50,331 nt of DNA from NCBI GenBank assembly GCA_003354135.1, contig PIVK01000021.1, positions 1-50,331 on the forward strand, written 5' to 3'. This DNA is from Rhodospirillales bacterium. GTDB taxonomy: Bacteria > Pseudomonadota > Alphaproteobacteria > Rhodospirillales > GLO-3. Positions 15,260 to 23,877 of this stretch are shown here, one piece after another. The position numbers were made by a program, and so were the translations under genes. Numbering within the stretch: position 1 is the stretch's first letter; each line of letters begins with the position of its first letter. Below the pieces are notes generated by a model that was given only the letters and a program-made list of their open reading frames with translations, did no database searches and had not been told where the DNA came from.

Positions 15260-15746
15260 AACTCCATGGCGAGCCGGTTGCCGCAGCTGTCCGCCAGCAG
15301 GCGGAGTTCCGGACAATAGCATCGCTGTTTGGTGAAGTGCCGGCGGTGGCAGCGTTCGGTTCGTTCGCCGCGCCTGCGGGGATGCGCGAGTCGCACCCGG
15401 GCGTCGGATCGGAAAAAGGAAGAACGCGCGCTGTTCGAGCCAGCATGTAATAAACCTCTAGATTCCAAAAAGCCTTCCCGGACGGCGGAATATCCCGCCG
15501 TCCAGGGCGGCCCCTGGACGAAATCGCCAACCGTTCATCTCGCATCACCCGATGGGGATTCAAACGGTTAGAGACACTACGTCACGCCGTTAACATAACG
15601 GTAGGGAATTGATTCCACAATCTCATAATCCACTTGGTGCTCGGATCGACATTCCGGCGGCGGAGATTGTCGGGATTGAAACGGGTTGCCCGAAAGGTGT
15701 GGAGAGGTTCAATATATCCAGGGGCTAACAAACGGTCGTACGCCAT
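15260..15746. other. Divergent region and structured rne leader
   Basis: This 487-bp gap separates the divergent rne and amiC genes. No gene is apparent. Two adjacent hairpins stand out at 15481-15502 and 15502-15517. Long GC-rich stretches nearer rne (15270-15400) could also fold. In other bacteria the rne leader is the site where RNase E controls its own mRNA; that this one does the same is inference. I could not place promoters with confidence. Confidence 0.4.
15481..15517. promoter_or_regulatory. Two adjacent hairpins upstream of rne
   Basis: GACGGCGG-AATATC-CCGCCGTC (15481-15502) is a perfect 8-bp stem. It runs straight into CCAGGG-CGGC-CCCTGG (15502-15517), a 6-bp stem. Both are about 230-270 nt upstream of rne and could be either leader structures or a transcription stop facing amiC. 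No T-run follows on either strand. Confidence 0.4.
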
Positions 15747-17072
15747 ATGTTGGGCATTGATAGACATCCTCGAAGAGTGTTCCGGATCCTGATCGCCTGT
15801 GTCTTGCTGCTGGCGGGACTCGTCGGGGGTGCGCGCCCTGTTGGCGCGGTCCCATCGGCGGTGGTGACGGATTTGCGGGTCGGCGAGTATTCGTCCCAAA
15901 CCCGATTCGTTCTCGAATTGTCGCGGTCGATCTCCTTCCAGATCTTTACCCTTGGCGATCCCTACCGTGTCGTCGTGGATTTGCCCGAGGTGGGTTGGCG
16001 TTTGCCTGCCCGGCCGCTGCCCAGAAACCAAGGGATTCTGAAAAGGCTGCGATACGGTTTGTTCAAGCCCGGCGTTTCGCGGATCGTGTTGGATACGGCT
16101 GGTCCGGCGATGGTGCGCCGGGCACTGTTGTTGGGACCGGATGGCGAGCACGGCCACCGTTTGGTGATCGATCTGGCGAACACCAGCCGGGCAGCATTCA
16201 GGAAAAACCGCAAGAAGGTGACCGTTTACGGAAAAAAGACGTCCCCGATCCCGATGTCTCCGTCCTCATCCGTTGTTGAAATCAAACGTGAGGTCAGTCA
16301 GGCCAAACGGCAGATTAGTATCGCGGCCGTCGCCTTTCCGGCGCCACCGCGCAAGCCGCCGCTCCGCAAGAAGTGGTCCAAGCGCGTGGTGGTGATCGAT
16401 GCCGGGCATGGGGGCAAGGACCCGGGAACCCACGGAATCACGGGTGTTAACGAAAAGAATATTACGCTTGCCGTGGCCCGCGAACTGAAGCGCCAGATGG
16501 AGGCCACCGGACGATACAAGGCGGTGTTGACCCGTGACCGTGACGTTTTCCTGCGGTTGCGCAAACGCGTCGACATCGCCCGCAAGGTGGGGGCGGAACT
16601 GTTCCTTTCACTCCATGCCGATTCCATCAAGAACCGCAAGATTCGCGGGCTGTCGGTCTACACCCTCTCCGAGCGGGCGTCGGACCGGGAGGCGGCCCTG
16701 CTGGCGGAAAAGGAAAACAAGGCCGACCTGATTGCAGGTGTCAACTTGTCCGACGAGTCGCCGGAGGTGGCCAATATCCTCATTGACCTGGCCCAGCGTG
16801 AGACCATGAATCAGGCGGCGTATTTCGCCTCGGGGTTGGTGGGCGAATTGAAACGCGAGGTCCGGCTTCTGCGAAACACCCATCGTTTCGCCGGTTTCGC
16901 GGTTCTCAAGGCACCCGATATCCCCTCGGTTCTCCTCGAACTAGGATACCTGTCGAACTCGCAGGACGAGCGCGCACTGCGCACATCGAGATACCGGCGC
17001 AAACTCGCACGGGCGATTGTGCGTTCCATCGACCGCTATTTCGTGCGTGTCGAGGAAGCCAGCCGCCGCTAG
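15747..17072 (+). CDS. amiC: N-acetylmuramoyl-L-alanine amidase with AMIN domain (AmiC-type)
   Basis: The 441-residue protein cuts the amide between muramic acid and the stem peptide during cell separation. A signal peptide (ending VGAVPS) precedes an AMIN domain, residues 38-140 (TRFVLELSRSISFQIFTLGD, YRVVVDLP), which targets septal peptidoglycan. A basic, proline-rich linker follows. The amidase_3 domain (about 215-435) shows the zinc ligands in VIDAGHGGKDPG, the Glu of NEKNITL, and SLHADS. The catalytic Glu is in LLELGYLSN near the end. The gene lies before PBP1A on the same strand with 194 bp between them, so septal wall synthesis and cleavage genes are adjacent. Confidence 0.95.
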   Translation: MLGIDRHPRRVFRILIACVLLLAGLVGGARPVGAVPSAVVTDLRVGEYSSQTRFVLELSRSISFQIFTLGDPYRVVVDLPEVGWRLPARPLPRNQGILKRLRYGLFKPGVSRIVLDTAGPAMVRRALLLGPDGEHGHRLVIDLANTSRAAFRKNRKKVTVYGKKTSPIPMSPSSSVVEIKREVSQAKRQISIAAVAFPAPPRKPPLRKKWSKRVVVIDAGHGGKDPGTHGITGVNEKNITLAVARELKRQMEATGRYKAVLTRDRDVFLRLRKRVDIARKVGAELFLSLHADSIKNRKIRGLSVYTLSERASDREAALLAEKENKADLIAGVNLSDESPEVANILIDLAQRETMNQAAYFASGLVGELKREVRLLRNTHRFAGFAVLKAPDIPSVLLELGYLSNSQDERALRTSRYRRKLARAIVRSIDRYFVRVEEASRR

Positions 17073-17090
17073 CGTGGCGGATTCGGAACA

Positions 17091-17149
17091 TTGGATTCGA
17101 GATTTCCTTTATGAAGCCGTCCAAAATAATGCAAAAAACTTTGAATCCA
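17091..17149. repeat. Intergenic hairpin repeat, copy 1
   Basis: An imperfect inverted repeat (TGGATTC...GAATCCA outer arms) encloses the core TTCCTTTATGAAGCCGTCC, which is followed by AAAATAAT. The core matches the element at 29684-29754 at about 25 of 31 positions. It sits between amiC and PBP1A. Confidence 0.55.
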
Positions 17150-17266
17150 CTAGGAGTTGTCACCGGAAAGCCATAATTTCCCGTCAAGTTGTCCGGGACA
17201 AGCGGGTCGGTTTCTGTATACTCCGGCCCCTACCGGGGGCCTGAAGACTAGCATGACGATAAATCC

Positions 17267-19750
17267 GTGCTGAAAACAATCGCGACCCTGTTCTCCCTTC
17301 TTATTCTGCTCGTCATTGCTGGTGCGGGCGGCGTGCTCTGGGTATTCTACGAGTTCGGGCGGGACCTGCCAGACTACCGGCAGCTAGCTGACCACGATCC
17401 GCCGGTGATGACGCGCGTCCATGCGGGCGATGGCCGCCTGCTGGCCGAGTATGCGACCGAGAAGCGGGTTTTCGTACCGATTCAGGTCATGCCACGGACC
17501 GTCAAGCAGGCGCTCCTGTCGGCCGAGGACAAGAATTTCTACAACCACCCGGGTCTGGATTTTCGCGGCATCACGCGGGCGATTCTCACAAATCTGAAGA
17601 ATATCGGCAGCGGGCGGCGATTGGTGGGGGCCTCAACCATCACCCAGCAGGTGGCGAAGAACTTTCTGCTTACCTCTGAGGTCTCCTGGGAGCGCAAGGT
17701 CAAGGAGGCAATCCTTGCCTTCCGGATCGAGCGGGCGTTTTCCAAGGACCGGATTCTCGAACTTTACTTGAACGAAATTTATCTCGGCCTCGGCTCCTAC
17801 GGTGTGGCGGCGGCGGCGCTCAACTACTTCGATAAATCCCTGGATGAGTTAACCACTGCGGAGGCTGCCTACCTGGCGGCCTTGCCCAAAGCGCCCAACA
17901 ACTACCACCCGGTAAAGAAGTTTGCGGCGGCCAAGGCGCGGCGCGACTGGGTCATAGGACGTATGGTCGACGATGGTCACCTGTCTCCGGCCGAGGCTCG
18001 TCTGGCCTGGGCCGAGCCGTTGGCCCTGCGCAAGCGTCAAGCCACTCAGTTTGTGCGCGCTGACGTTTTTGCCGAAGAAGTGCGCCGCGAACTGATGGAG
18101 CGTTTCGGCGAAAACACGCTTTACAAAGGGGGGCTCTCGGTTCGGACAACCCTTGACCCAAAACTACAGGAGATCGCCGTCAAGACCTTGCGGGAGGGCC
18201 TGATCGCCTATGATCGCCGCCACGGCTGGCGTGGGCCCGTCGCGGTACTGAAGCCTGTCGGCAACTGGCTGGCCGGCCTTCATGAAGTCGCACCCCCGAA
18301 AGGAGCCCCCGAGACATGGCAGGTGGCCGCCGTCACGGCGGTGGATGCCAAAGGGGCGGATATCGTGCTCCAGGGGGGAGGGCGAGGCTGGATTCCATTA
18401 CCCCAGCTCCGCTGGGCCCGAGCTTGGAAGGAAGACCAGAAACGAGGCCCCAGGATCAAGGCGGCGACCGAGGTCCTGAAACCCGGCGAGGTGGTGCTGG
18501 TGGAGACCGTCGCCGGACAAGCGGTCGACGAGAAAGCTGCGGAGGGGGCCAAAGACGGAAAAACTGTCGAGACTTGGCCCGAGGGGGCCTTCGGGCTGCG
18601 CCAGATCCCGGATATCGATGGCGCCCTGGTGGCTCTTGATCCACATACCGGCCGGGTGCTGGCCATGGCCGGGGGGTGGGCCTACGAGCGCAGCCAGTTC
18701 AACCGGGCGGTTCAGGCCGAACGCCAGCCAGGCTCGGCCTTCAAGCCGTTCGTCTATCTTTCGGCGCTGGAGGCCGGGTACACCCCGGCGACACTCATTC
18801 TCGACGCGCCGTTCGTCGTCGATCAGGGGCCGGGCCTGCCCAAATGGCGACCCGCCAACTACACCAAGAAATTTTATGGTCCCAGTACCATGCGCTTGGG
18901 TGTCGAGAAGTCGCGAAACTTGATGACGGTACGTCTGGCCCAGGCCGTGGGTATGGAGAAGGTGGCTGAAGTGGCGCGACGCTTCGGGGTCGTGGATTAC
19001 ATGGCCCCGACCCTGGCCATGTCCCTGGGTGCTGCCGAGACCACGCTGCTTAAGCTCACGGCCGGGTACGCCATGTTCGTCAATGGCGGTAAGAGCATCA
19101 CGCCCAGCGTCATCGACAGAATTCAGGACAAGCAGGGCCGCACCGTCTTCCGCCATGACACCCGGCCATGTCCCGGGTGCCTGCCCGGAACCTGGCGCCA
19201 CCAGACGGTGCCCGAGATACCAGATGTGCGTGAACAGGTGGCCGATCCGGCGAACGCCTATCAGGTCGTTTCCATGCTCCAAGGTGTCGTGCAACGGGGA
19301 ACCGGGCGACGGGTCCGAGCTGTCGGCAAGCCGCTGGCAGGAAAAACGGGGACCACCAACGAAAGCCAGGATACTTGGTTCATCGGGTTCGCTCCCGATT
19401 TGGCGGCCGGCATTTTCGTCGGTTTTGACGAACCCAGGACGCTCGGCAGGCGCGAGACCGGCTCCTCTGTTCCGGCGCCCATCTTCCGGGATTTCATGAA
19501 GGCGGCGCTGTCCGGCAAGCCGGCAACACCCTTCCGGGTTCCGCGCGGAATCCGGCTTGTGCGGGTCAAAGCCTCCAACGGCCGCCCGGCATTGCCTGCC
19601 GACCGCAACGTCATTCTCGAAGCTTTCCTGCCCGGCACGGTGCCCACCGGCAAGGAAGAAGTCCTGGAAGGGCGATCATGGACCGCCGGGTACAACCGTG
19701 GCAGTGGCGAGGGCGCGGCACCGTCCACCGGGACCGGAGGATTGTATTGA
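17267..19750 (+). CDS. mrcA: Penicillin-binding protein 1A (bifunctional transglycosylase/transpeptidase)
   Basis: This 827-residue class A PBP polymerises and cross-links peptidoglycan at the inner membrane. After one N-terminal membrane helix, the transglycosylase domain shows the catalytic Glu87 in EDKNFYNHPG and GASTITQQVAKNF. An OB-like insert (about 330-420) is typical of PBP1A. The transpeptidase has SAFK (Ser490-Lys493), the SRN motif (KSRNLMTVR) and KTGTT (Lys693). The start is GTG at 17267, because the earlier ATG at 17253 runs into a stop after six codons. A small GC hairpin (GGCCCC-TACC-GGGGCC, near 17224-17240) lies just upstream. The gene is followed by a bacteriohemerythrin. 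Confidence 0.96.
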   Translation: MLKTIATLFSLLILLVIAGAGGVLWVFYEFGRDLPDYRQLADHDPPVMTRVHAGDGRLLAEYATEKRVFVPIQVMPRTVKQALLSAEDKNFYNHPGLDFRGITRAILTNLKNIGSGRRLVGASTITQQVAKNFLLTSEVSWERKVKEAILAFRIERAFSKDRILELYLNEIYLGLGSYGVAAAALNYFDKSLDELTTAEAAYLAALPKAPNNYHPVKKFAAAKARRDWVIGRMVDDGHLSPAEARLAWAEPLALRKRQATQFVRADVFAEEVRRELMERFGENTLYKGGLSVRTTLDPKLQEIAVKTLREGLIAYDRRHGWRGPVAVLKPVGNWLAGLHEVAPPKGAPETWQVAAVTAVDAKGADIVLQGGGRGWIPLPQLRWARAWKEDQKRGPRIKAATEVLKPGEVVLVETVAGQAVDEKAAEGAKDGKTVETWPEGAFGLRQIPDIDGALVALDPHTGRVLAMAGGWAYERSQFNRAVQAERQPGSAFKPFVYLSALEAGYTPATLILDAPFVVDQGPGLPKWRPANYTKKFYGPSTMRLGVEKSRNLMTVRLAQAVGMEKVAEVARRFGVVDYMAPTLAMSLGAAETTLLKLTAGYAMFVNGGKSITPSVIDRIQDKQGRTVFRHDTRPCPGCLPGTWRHQTVPEIPDVREQVADPANAYQVVSMLQGVVQRGTGRRVRAVGKPLAGKTGTTNESQDTWFIGFAPDLAAGIFVGFDEPRTLGRRETGSSVPAPIFRDFMKAALSGKPATPFRVPRGIRLVRVKASNGRPALPADRNVILEAFLPGTVPTGKEEVLEGRSWTAGYNRGSGEGAAPSTGTGGLY

Positions 19751-19800
19751 TTCCCCCATCCGTGTGAAACTGCGGCAAGTACCTGGAGGAGATACGGGCG

Positions 19801-20214
19801 ATGGCTTTCCTCGAGTGGAGAGACAAGATGAGCGTCGGCAACGATTACATGGACGCCGACCACAAGGAACTGCTCGAATTCCTCAACGATCTCCACGACA
19901 TGATGTCTGGAATTCCCGATCCCGAATCTATCATCCGTCTGTTGGATAGGCTGGTGACCTTTGCGGAATATCACTTCCAAACCGAAGAAAAACTTCTGCG
20001 CTTGTGCCGTTATCCCAGGTTCGAAGACCATAAGAAGCAACATCAGGATTTGATGGAACAGCTTCTTGAGATCCGCTCTGCTTATATTAAGGAACCCACC
20101 AAGGGGCGGCTGGTTGAGGCTTTTGATTTCCTGTCCAATTGGCTGATGCGCCACATCCTGCGTGAAGACATGGCCTACAAGCCTTTCATCGAGAAAAAAA
20201 GCCACCCGGGTTGA
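19801..20214 (+). CDS. Bacteriohemerythrin (canonical)
   Basis: The 137-residue protein is a four-helix oxygen-binding hemerythrin with all diiron ligands: His in DADHKEL, HxxxE in YHFQTEE, HxxxH in DHKKQH, and HxxxxD in RHILREDMAY. It therefore should carry a normal site, unlike the paralogue at 11800. Such proteins store or deliver oxygen, or sense it, in microaerophilic bacteria. The ATG is preceded by GGAGGAGATACGGGCG. It lies 50 bp after PBP1A and 80 bp before cheZ on the same strand; whether they share a transcript is open. A link to aerotaxis through the adjacent cheZ is only suggestive. Confidence 0.94.
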   Translation: MAFLEWRDKMSVGNDYMDADHKELLEFLNDLHDMMSGIPDPESIIRLLDRLVTFAEYHFQTEEKLLRLCRYPRFEDHKKQHQDLMEQLLEIRSAYIKEPTKGRLVEAFDFLSNWLMRHILREDMAYKPFIEKKSHPG

Positions 20215-20294
20215 ATTTGCGGCTTTGCTTTTCATTTCCTGCACCGGGTGTTAGTTTCTAAGTTATCGGGGGGTGACGGACAGGAGTAAGCGAA

Positions 20295-21053
20295 GTGGCG
20301 ATTCAGAAGTCGAAGCGTCCCTTCCGGGCCGAGCTCGAAAGAAAGACAGCGCACGGCGGAGATGCCGAAGCGCAAAATCAGATCGGTGATGACATTCCGG
20401 CCAAGGAGCGTCACAACGAGCTGCTGTCGGCCATCCAGCAACTGCGCCAGGACATTTCGACGCGCGCGCCGGTTGCCGATGTCGACGCCGACGATGCGCT
20501 GATGGAGGAATACAAGCGCGAGGTCCGTGAAGCGGCCAATCTGCGCCATGAACTCCAGGAACTGTCCGACGCCATCCACGCCACCAAGAAGGAAGTCGCC
20601 CGGCTCCACCCGGCAGACCCCGATCAGGACAAGCTGGCCGCAATGACCGATGAGTTGGGTCTCGTGGTGACTGCCACCGAAGGAGCCACGGAATCCATTC
20701 TGGCAGCTTCCGAGGCCATCGAGCAGAAGGCCGAGAGCTTGCGCATGCAAGCCCAGGGCGAAGACGAACGTAACGCCCTCGACGATATTACCGAGCAGGT
20801 CATGAATATCTTCGAGGCTTGTAACTTCCAGGACCTCACCGGCCAGCGCATTACGAGGGTGGTTAACACACTTCGCTTCATCGAGGAACGCATCGACAAT
20901 ATGATTGCCGTTCTCGGCGGCGAGGAGGAGCTCAAGGAAGTGGAGCCAGAGATCGCCAAAGAGGCAGATACCTCGGATAAGCGGCTGTTGCACGGCCCTA
21001 CCGACGGCGACACCAAGATCGACCAGGACGCTATCGACGCCCTGTTCGACTGA
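20295..21053 (+). CDS. cheZ: CheZ-family protein phosphatase
   Basis: The 252-residue, mostly helical protein carries the CheZ signature NFQDLTGQRI near residue 178. Its Asp and Gln are the residues that activate water to dephosphorylate CheY-P. A long helical region precedes it (about 60-170). The C-terminus ends in DQDAIDALFD, an acidic amphipathic tail like the CheY-docking peptide of CheZ. The N-terminus is basic. The start is GTG at 20295, with AGGAG 9 nt upstream. No other chemotaxis gene is in the window. Proteins of this type in Alphaproteobacteria are larger than enterobacterial CheZ at the N-terminus; which response regulator it serves is unknown. Confidence 0.88.
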   Translation: MAIQKSKRPFRAELERKTAHGGDAEAQNQIGDDIPAKERHNELLSAIQQLRQDISTRAPVADVDADDALMEEYKREVREAANLRHELQELSDAIHATKKEVARLHPADPDQDKLAAMTDELGLVVTATEGATESILAASEAIEQKAESLRMQAQGEDERNALDDITEQVMNIFEACNFQDLTGQRITRVVNTLRFIEERIDNMIAVLGGEEELKEVEPEIAKEADTSDKRLLHGPTDGDTKIDQDAIDALFD

Positions 21054-21098
21054 CCAAGTTTTCCCGATCGGATTTTGTCCCCTTAGGAGACGGTGCCC

Positions 21099-22211
21099 AT
21101 GCGTGCGGAAATCGAATCCGCGGTTCAGGATATTCGCCAATCCCTAGAATTGCTGCGGCGTCACCTGGACTACGAACAGGCGGTCGACCGCTTGGCCGAG
21201 GTCAATTCCTTGGCCGAAGACCCTAACCTGTGGAACGACCAGGAGGGCGCGCAGAAGCTGATGCGCGAACGGACCCGCCTGGAGACCGACATCAAGCTCA
21301 TCGACGAGATCAAGGCAGGTCTGTCCGACAATGTGGAATTGATCGAACTCGGTGAGGCCGAAGGGGACGATGACGTGGTCGGCGAGGCGGAGGCGGCGCT
21401 ACTCGACATCAAGACGAAGGCGGCAAAGGCGGAGCTGGAGACCCTGTTGTCTGGCGAGGCCGACGGCAATGACTGTTACCTGGAAATCCATGCCGGGGCT
21501 GGAGGCACCGAGGCTCAGGACTGGGCCGAGATGCTGATGCGCATGTACACCCGTTGGGCGGAATCCAAGGGCTACAAGGCGGAATGGATCGAAGAGAGTG
21601 TCGGCGAGGAAGCCGGCATCAAGTCGGCCACCATCAAGGTGTCGGGCACCAATGCCTATGGTTGGATGAAGACTGAGGCGGGCGTCCATCGCCTGGTTCG
21701 GATTTCCCCTTACGACAGTTCGGCTCGACGCCATACCAGTTTCGCTTCGGCCTGGATTTACCCGGTTATCGACGACACCATCGAGATTGAGATCCTGGAT
21801 AAAGACCTTCGCGTCGACACCTATCGGGCATCCGGGGCTGGTGGCCAACACGTCAACAAGACCGACAGCGCCATCCGCATTACCCACCTGCCGACTAACA
21901 TTGTGGTTCAGTGCCAGAACGACCGTTCCCAGCACAAAAATCGGGCTGCGGCCATGAACATGCTCAAGGCGCGGCTTTATGAGGCGGAACTCCAGAAGCG
22001 AGAGGATGAGGTCCAGGCCGAGCACGACTCGAAGACCGACATCGGCTGGGGCAACCAGATCCGCTCTTACGTGCTGCAGCCGTACCAGATGGTCAAGGAC
22101 CTGCGAACCGATGTCCAGACGTCCAACACCCAGGCCGTACTCGACGGAGACCTAGACGGCTTTATGGCGGCCTCTCTGGCTCAGCGTGTCAAAGGGAAAG
22201 ACGGGGACTGA
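21099..22211 (+). CDS. prfB: Peptide chain release factor 2
   Basis: The 370-residue product ends translation at UGA and UAA. The peptidyl-hydrolysis motif GGQ is in [14 protein letters not shown], near residue 247. The codon-recognition tripeptide is SPY ([15 protein letters not shown]) where enterobacteria have SPF; as far as I recall the Tyr form also occurs in alphaproteobacterial RF2. The acidic helical domain 1 comes first (residues 1-110). Translation is continuous from the ATG with no in-frame stop, so there is no programmed +1 frameshift of the E. coli kind. AGGAGACGGTGCCC precedes the ATG; a GTG at 21093 is in frame too. It follows cheZ after 45 bp. Confidence 0.96.
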   Translation: MRAEIESAVQDIRQSLELLRRHLDYEQAVDRLAEVNSLAEDPNLWNDQEGAQKLMRERTRLETDIKLIDEIKAGLSDNVELIELGEAEGDDDVVGEAEAALLDIKTKAAKAELETLLSGEADGNDCYLEIHAGAGGTEAQDWAEMLMRMYTRWAESKGYKAEWIEESVGEEAGIKSATIKVSGTNAYGWMKTEAGVHRLVRISPYDSSARRHTSFASAWIYPVIDDTIEIEILDKDLRVDTYRASGAGGQHVNKTDSAIRITHLPTNIVVQCQNDRSQHKNRAAAMNMLKARLYEAELQKREDEVQAEHDSKTDIGWGNQIRSYVLQPYQMVKDLRTDVQTSNTQAVLDGDLDGFMAASLAQRVKGKDGD

Positions 22212-22274
22212 ACGCAGGTCATGCCCTGACTTGGGCCCGGCAATGTGGCCGGCATGTGATGTGAGGGGCGGTTA

Positions 22275-22358
22275 GGGTTCGTGACAAAATAACCACTCCG
22301 CCTTGCGGACGAACAAAAATCCGACGCAATCCGTAGCGGTTATTTTGTCACGTAACCC
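22275..22358. repeat. Long inverted repeat (MITE-like or terminator) between prfB and a convergent gene
   Basis: GTGACAAAATAACC (22281-22294) is the exact reverse complement of 22338-22351. Flanking GGGTT/AACCC (22275-22279 and 22354-22358) extends the arms, with one unpaired base. The middle is about 43 nt. The right arm touches the stop codon of the convergent gene at 22359. It could terminate both transcripts, or be a tiny mobile element with terminal repeats starting GGGTTCGTGAC. Confidence 0.6.
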
Positions 22359-23222
22359 TTATTTTCTTGCCTTGGGGAACCAGGCCAGGGTTGCCGTCTC
22401 CGGCCTGCGGGTGCAGAGGTGTCGCAGGATACGGGGCGAGATATTGGTCGGCATCACTCCGTTGATCATGATGTTGCCACGGTTGACGAACACCCAGGCG
22501 GCGCTGGTGCAAGCGTTATGGGGGATGCCTGCGACAACCACGGCCTGGTGTCCTGCGACTTTTTTTACCGCCATCGGGCCGCCGAAAGCATGGGTCGGAA
22601 CCGCTGTGCCCGTCGCGGCAGCCTTCATCTGCTCGATGAGTCGCAACGTGGGGTCCTGATTTCCCGTTTCACCGCCGCGGGCCAAAAGGAAGACGGCCGC
22701 CGCCAGGGCAGCCACACCGAAACCGACTGCGCCGAATATGAGATTGCGCCGTTTGGACTCAGCCTCCTTGGCCTTCCGTCGGCGCCGGTGCTTTCCGGCT
22801 TTGGCGGAAAAGGGTTTGCGCCGGTCCCTGCGATCGCTTGTGGGCGTGGTTTTGCTCTTCTTGGCCCGTTCCTTCTCTGTCTCCGCGTCCCTCTCGTATT
22901 CGGATGCCTTGGCCTTGTGGGATTCCTTGATGCCTCTGAGAATCTCGGTTGCCGCCGCGGCGATGCGCGACAGGTCACGGTCCGGCGCCTCATCGGGGAT
23001 CATTGCCGATACCTCGGCGACGAAGCGTTCGGCTTCCGGCTGATCGTCCTTTCTGGTGTGGAGTTGGCGAATGACGATGACGGTGGCTTCACGCAGCGCG
23101 CGTGCCGATTTGGCCTGAAGGACGAGTGGGATAAGACCGGTTTCGGGGGCTTCGAAGACCAACTCCCAGTCGGTGGTTCCTCCTGGGGTTTCCGGCCAGC
23201 CAGACCGTTGTGTCTCCGTCAT
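22359..23222 (-). CDS. Single-span membrane protein with pilin-like C-terminal domain
   Basis: The 287-residue product is predicted to have an N-terminal cytoplasmic region (1-165) that becomes very basic (SKTTPTSDRRDRRKPFSAKA...). One membrane helix follows (about 174-196, LIFGAVGFGVAALAAAVFLL). The C-terminal domain of about 90 residues has a pattern seen in type IVb pilins of the PilS/TcpA sort: AFGGPMAVKK, then a strand, then GIPHNACTSAAW, then IMINGV, then a second cysteine in RHLC. The two Cys could form the pilin-like disulfide. There is no prepilin leader, so it is not itself a normal pilin. The ATG at 23222 follows CGAGGGCAAGCG. The function is unknown. Confidence 0.6.
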   Translation of the reverse strand: MTETQRSGWPETPGGTTDWELVFEAPETGLIPLVLQAKSARALREATVIVIRQLHTRKDDQPEAERFVAEVSAMIPDEAPDRDLSRIAAAATEILRGIKESHKAKASEYERDAETEKERAKKSKTTPTSDRRDRRKPFSAKAGKHRRRRKAKEAESKRRNLIFGAVGFGVAALAAAVFLLARGGETGNQDPTLRLIEQMKAAATGTAVPTHAFGGPMAVKKVAGHQAVVVAGIPHNACTSAAWVFVNRGNIMINGVMPTNISPRILRHLCTRRPETATLAWFPKARK

Positions 23223-23877
23223 CGCTTGCCCTCGTGAGCGTGTTGGTAGCATCAACCACCATAAAGCACCAACCATGAAGAATGGCCGACTTTCGCCGGC
23301 AAGCATAGGGCCAGAGGAGCCTTGTGTCGGCGGGCATCAGGGTGCCGTCGTTCACTATAACGGGAATCGGGACCTTCTTCGTAACCGCCCAGGCACATTA
23401 ACCCCTTGGAAAAACAGCAGACTTAGTCCTGAGAATGCCCTCTGACGGTTTGATGTTCAGCCAGCGGCATTTGGCAGCATTGCGCAAAATCGTTTGATTT
23501 CAATCGGTTGTCCTTGCCAGAGGCACCTGGGCAGTTACCCTTTTTCTTTTCCATCGCTCGGACTATTTGGTAACGGGCACGACCGGCACGGCGAACGGGT
23601 GAACAGCAGCAAGAAGAACCGTCGGAGAAAGCGGAGCATGTCGGTCAACCAGGGTCGGGAAAGAGGGCCGCGCTTCTATAAAATCCCCGCCTAATTCTGC
23701 CTGCAGGTTGATGGGCGGCAGGGGTTTAGCCATTTGGACCGCATTGCACGGGCGTCGGAAAAAGCGCATCATGGAGATGTGTTAAGACAATAAAATAGCT
23801 CCCGTCTTTTCCGGGCCATCGGCGCGTATGGCGCTTTGTTTTCCGGTTCTTGGGGTGGGCGGTCCTGGGGACGAGTG
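23223..23877. other. Gene-poor 655-bp stretch
   Basis: Open frames here are short and have neither a convincing start nor family features. One basic peptide (GTG 23599 to TAA at 23694; ends GPRFYKIPA) is the only frame I would keep in mind, and it lacks a ribosome binding site at that start. No tRNA, array or clear promoter was seen. The region separates the divergent genes at 22359 and 23878, so both promoters should lie in it. Confidence 0.35.

Noticed and set aside
21099-22211. Programmed frameshift in prfB
   Set aside because: The frame is continuous from the start codon with no early in-frame UGA.
23563-23772. Small ORFs in the 655-bp gap before the EAL-like gene
   Set aside because: Overlapping short frames on both strands with no conserved look or proper start signals.
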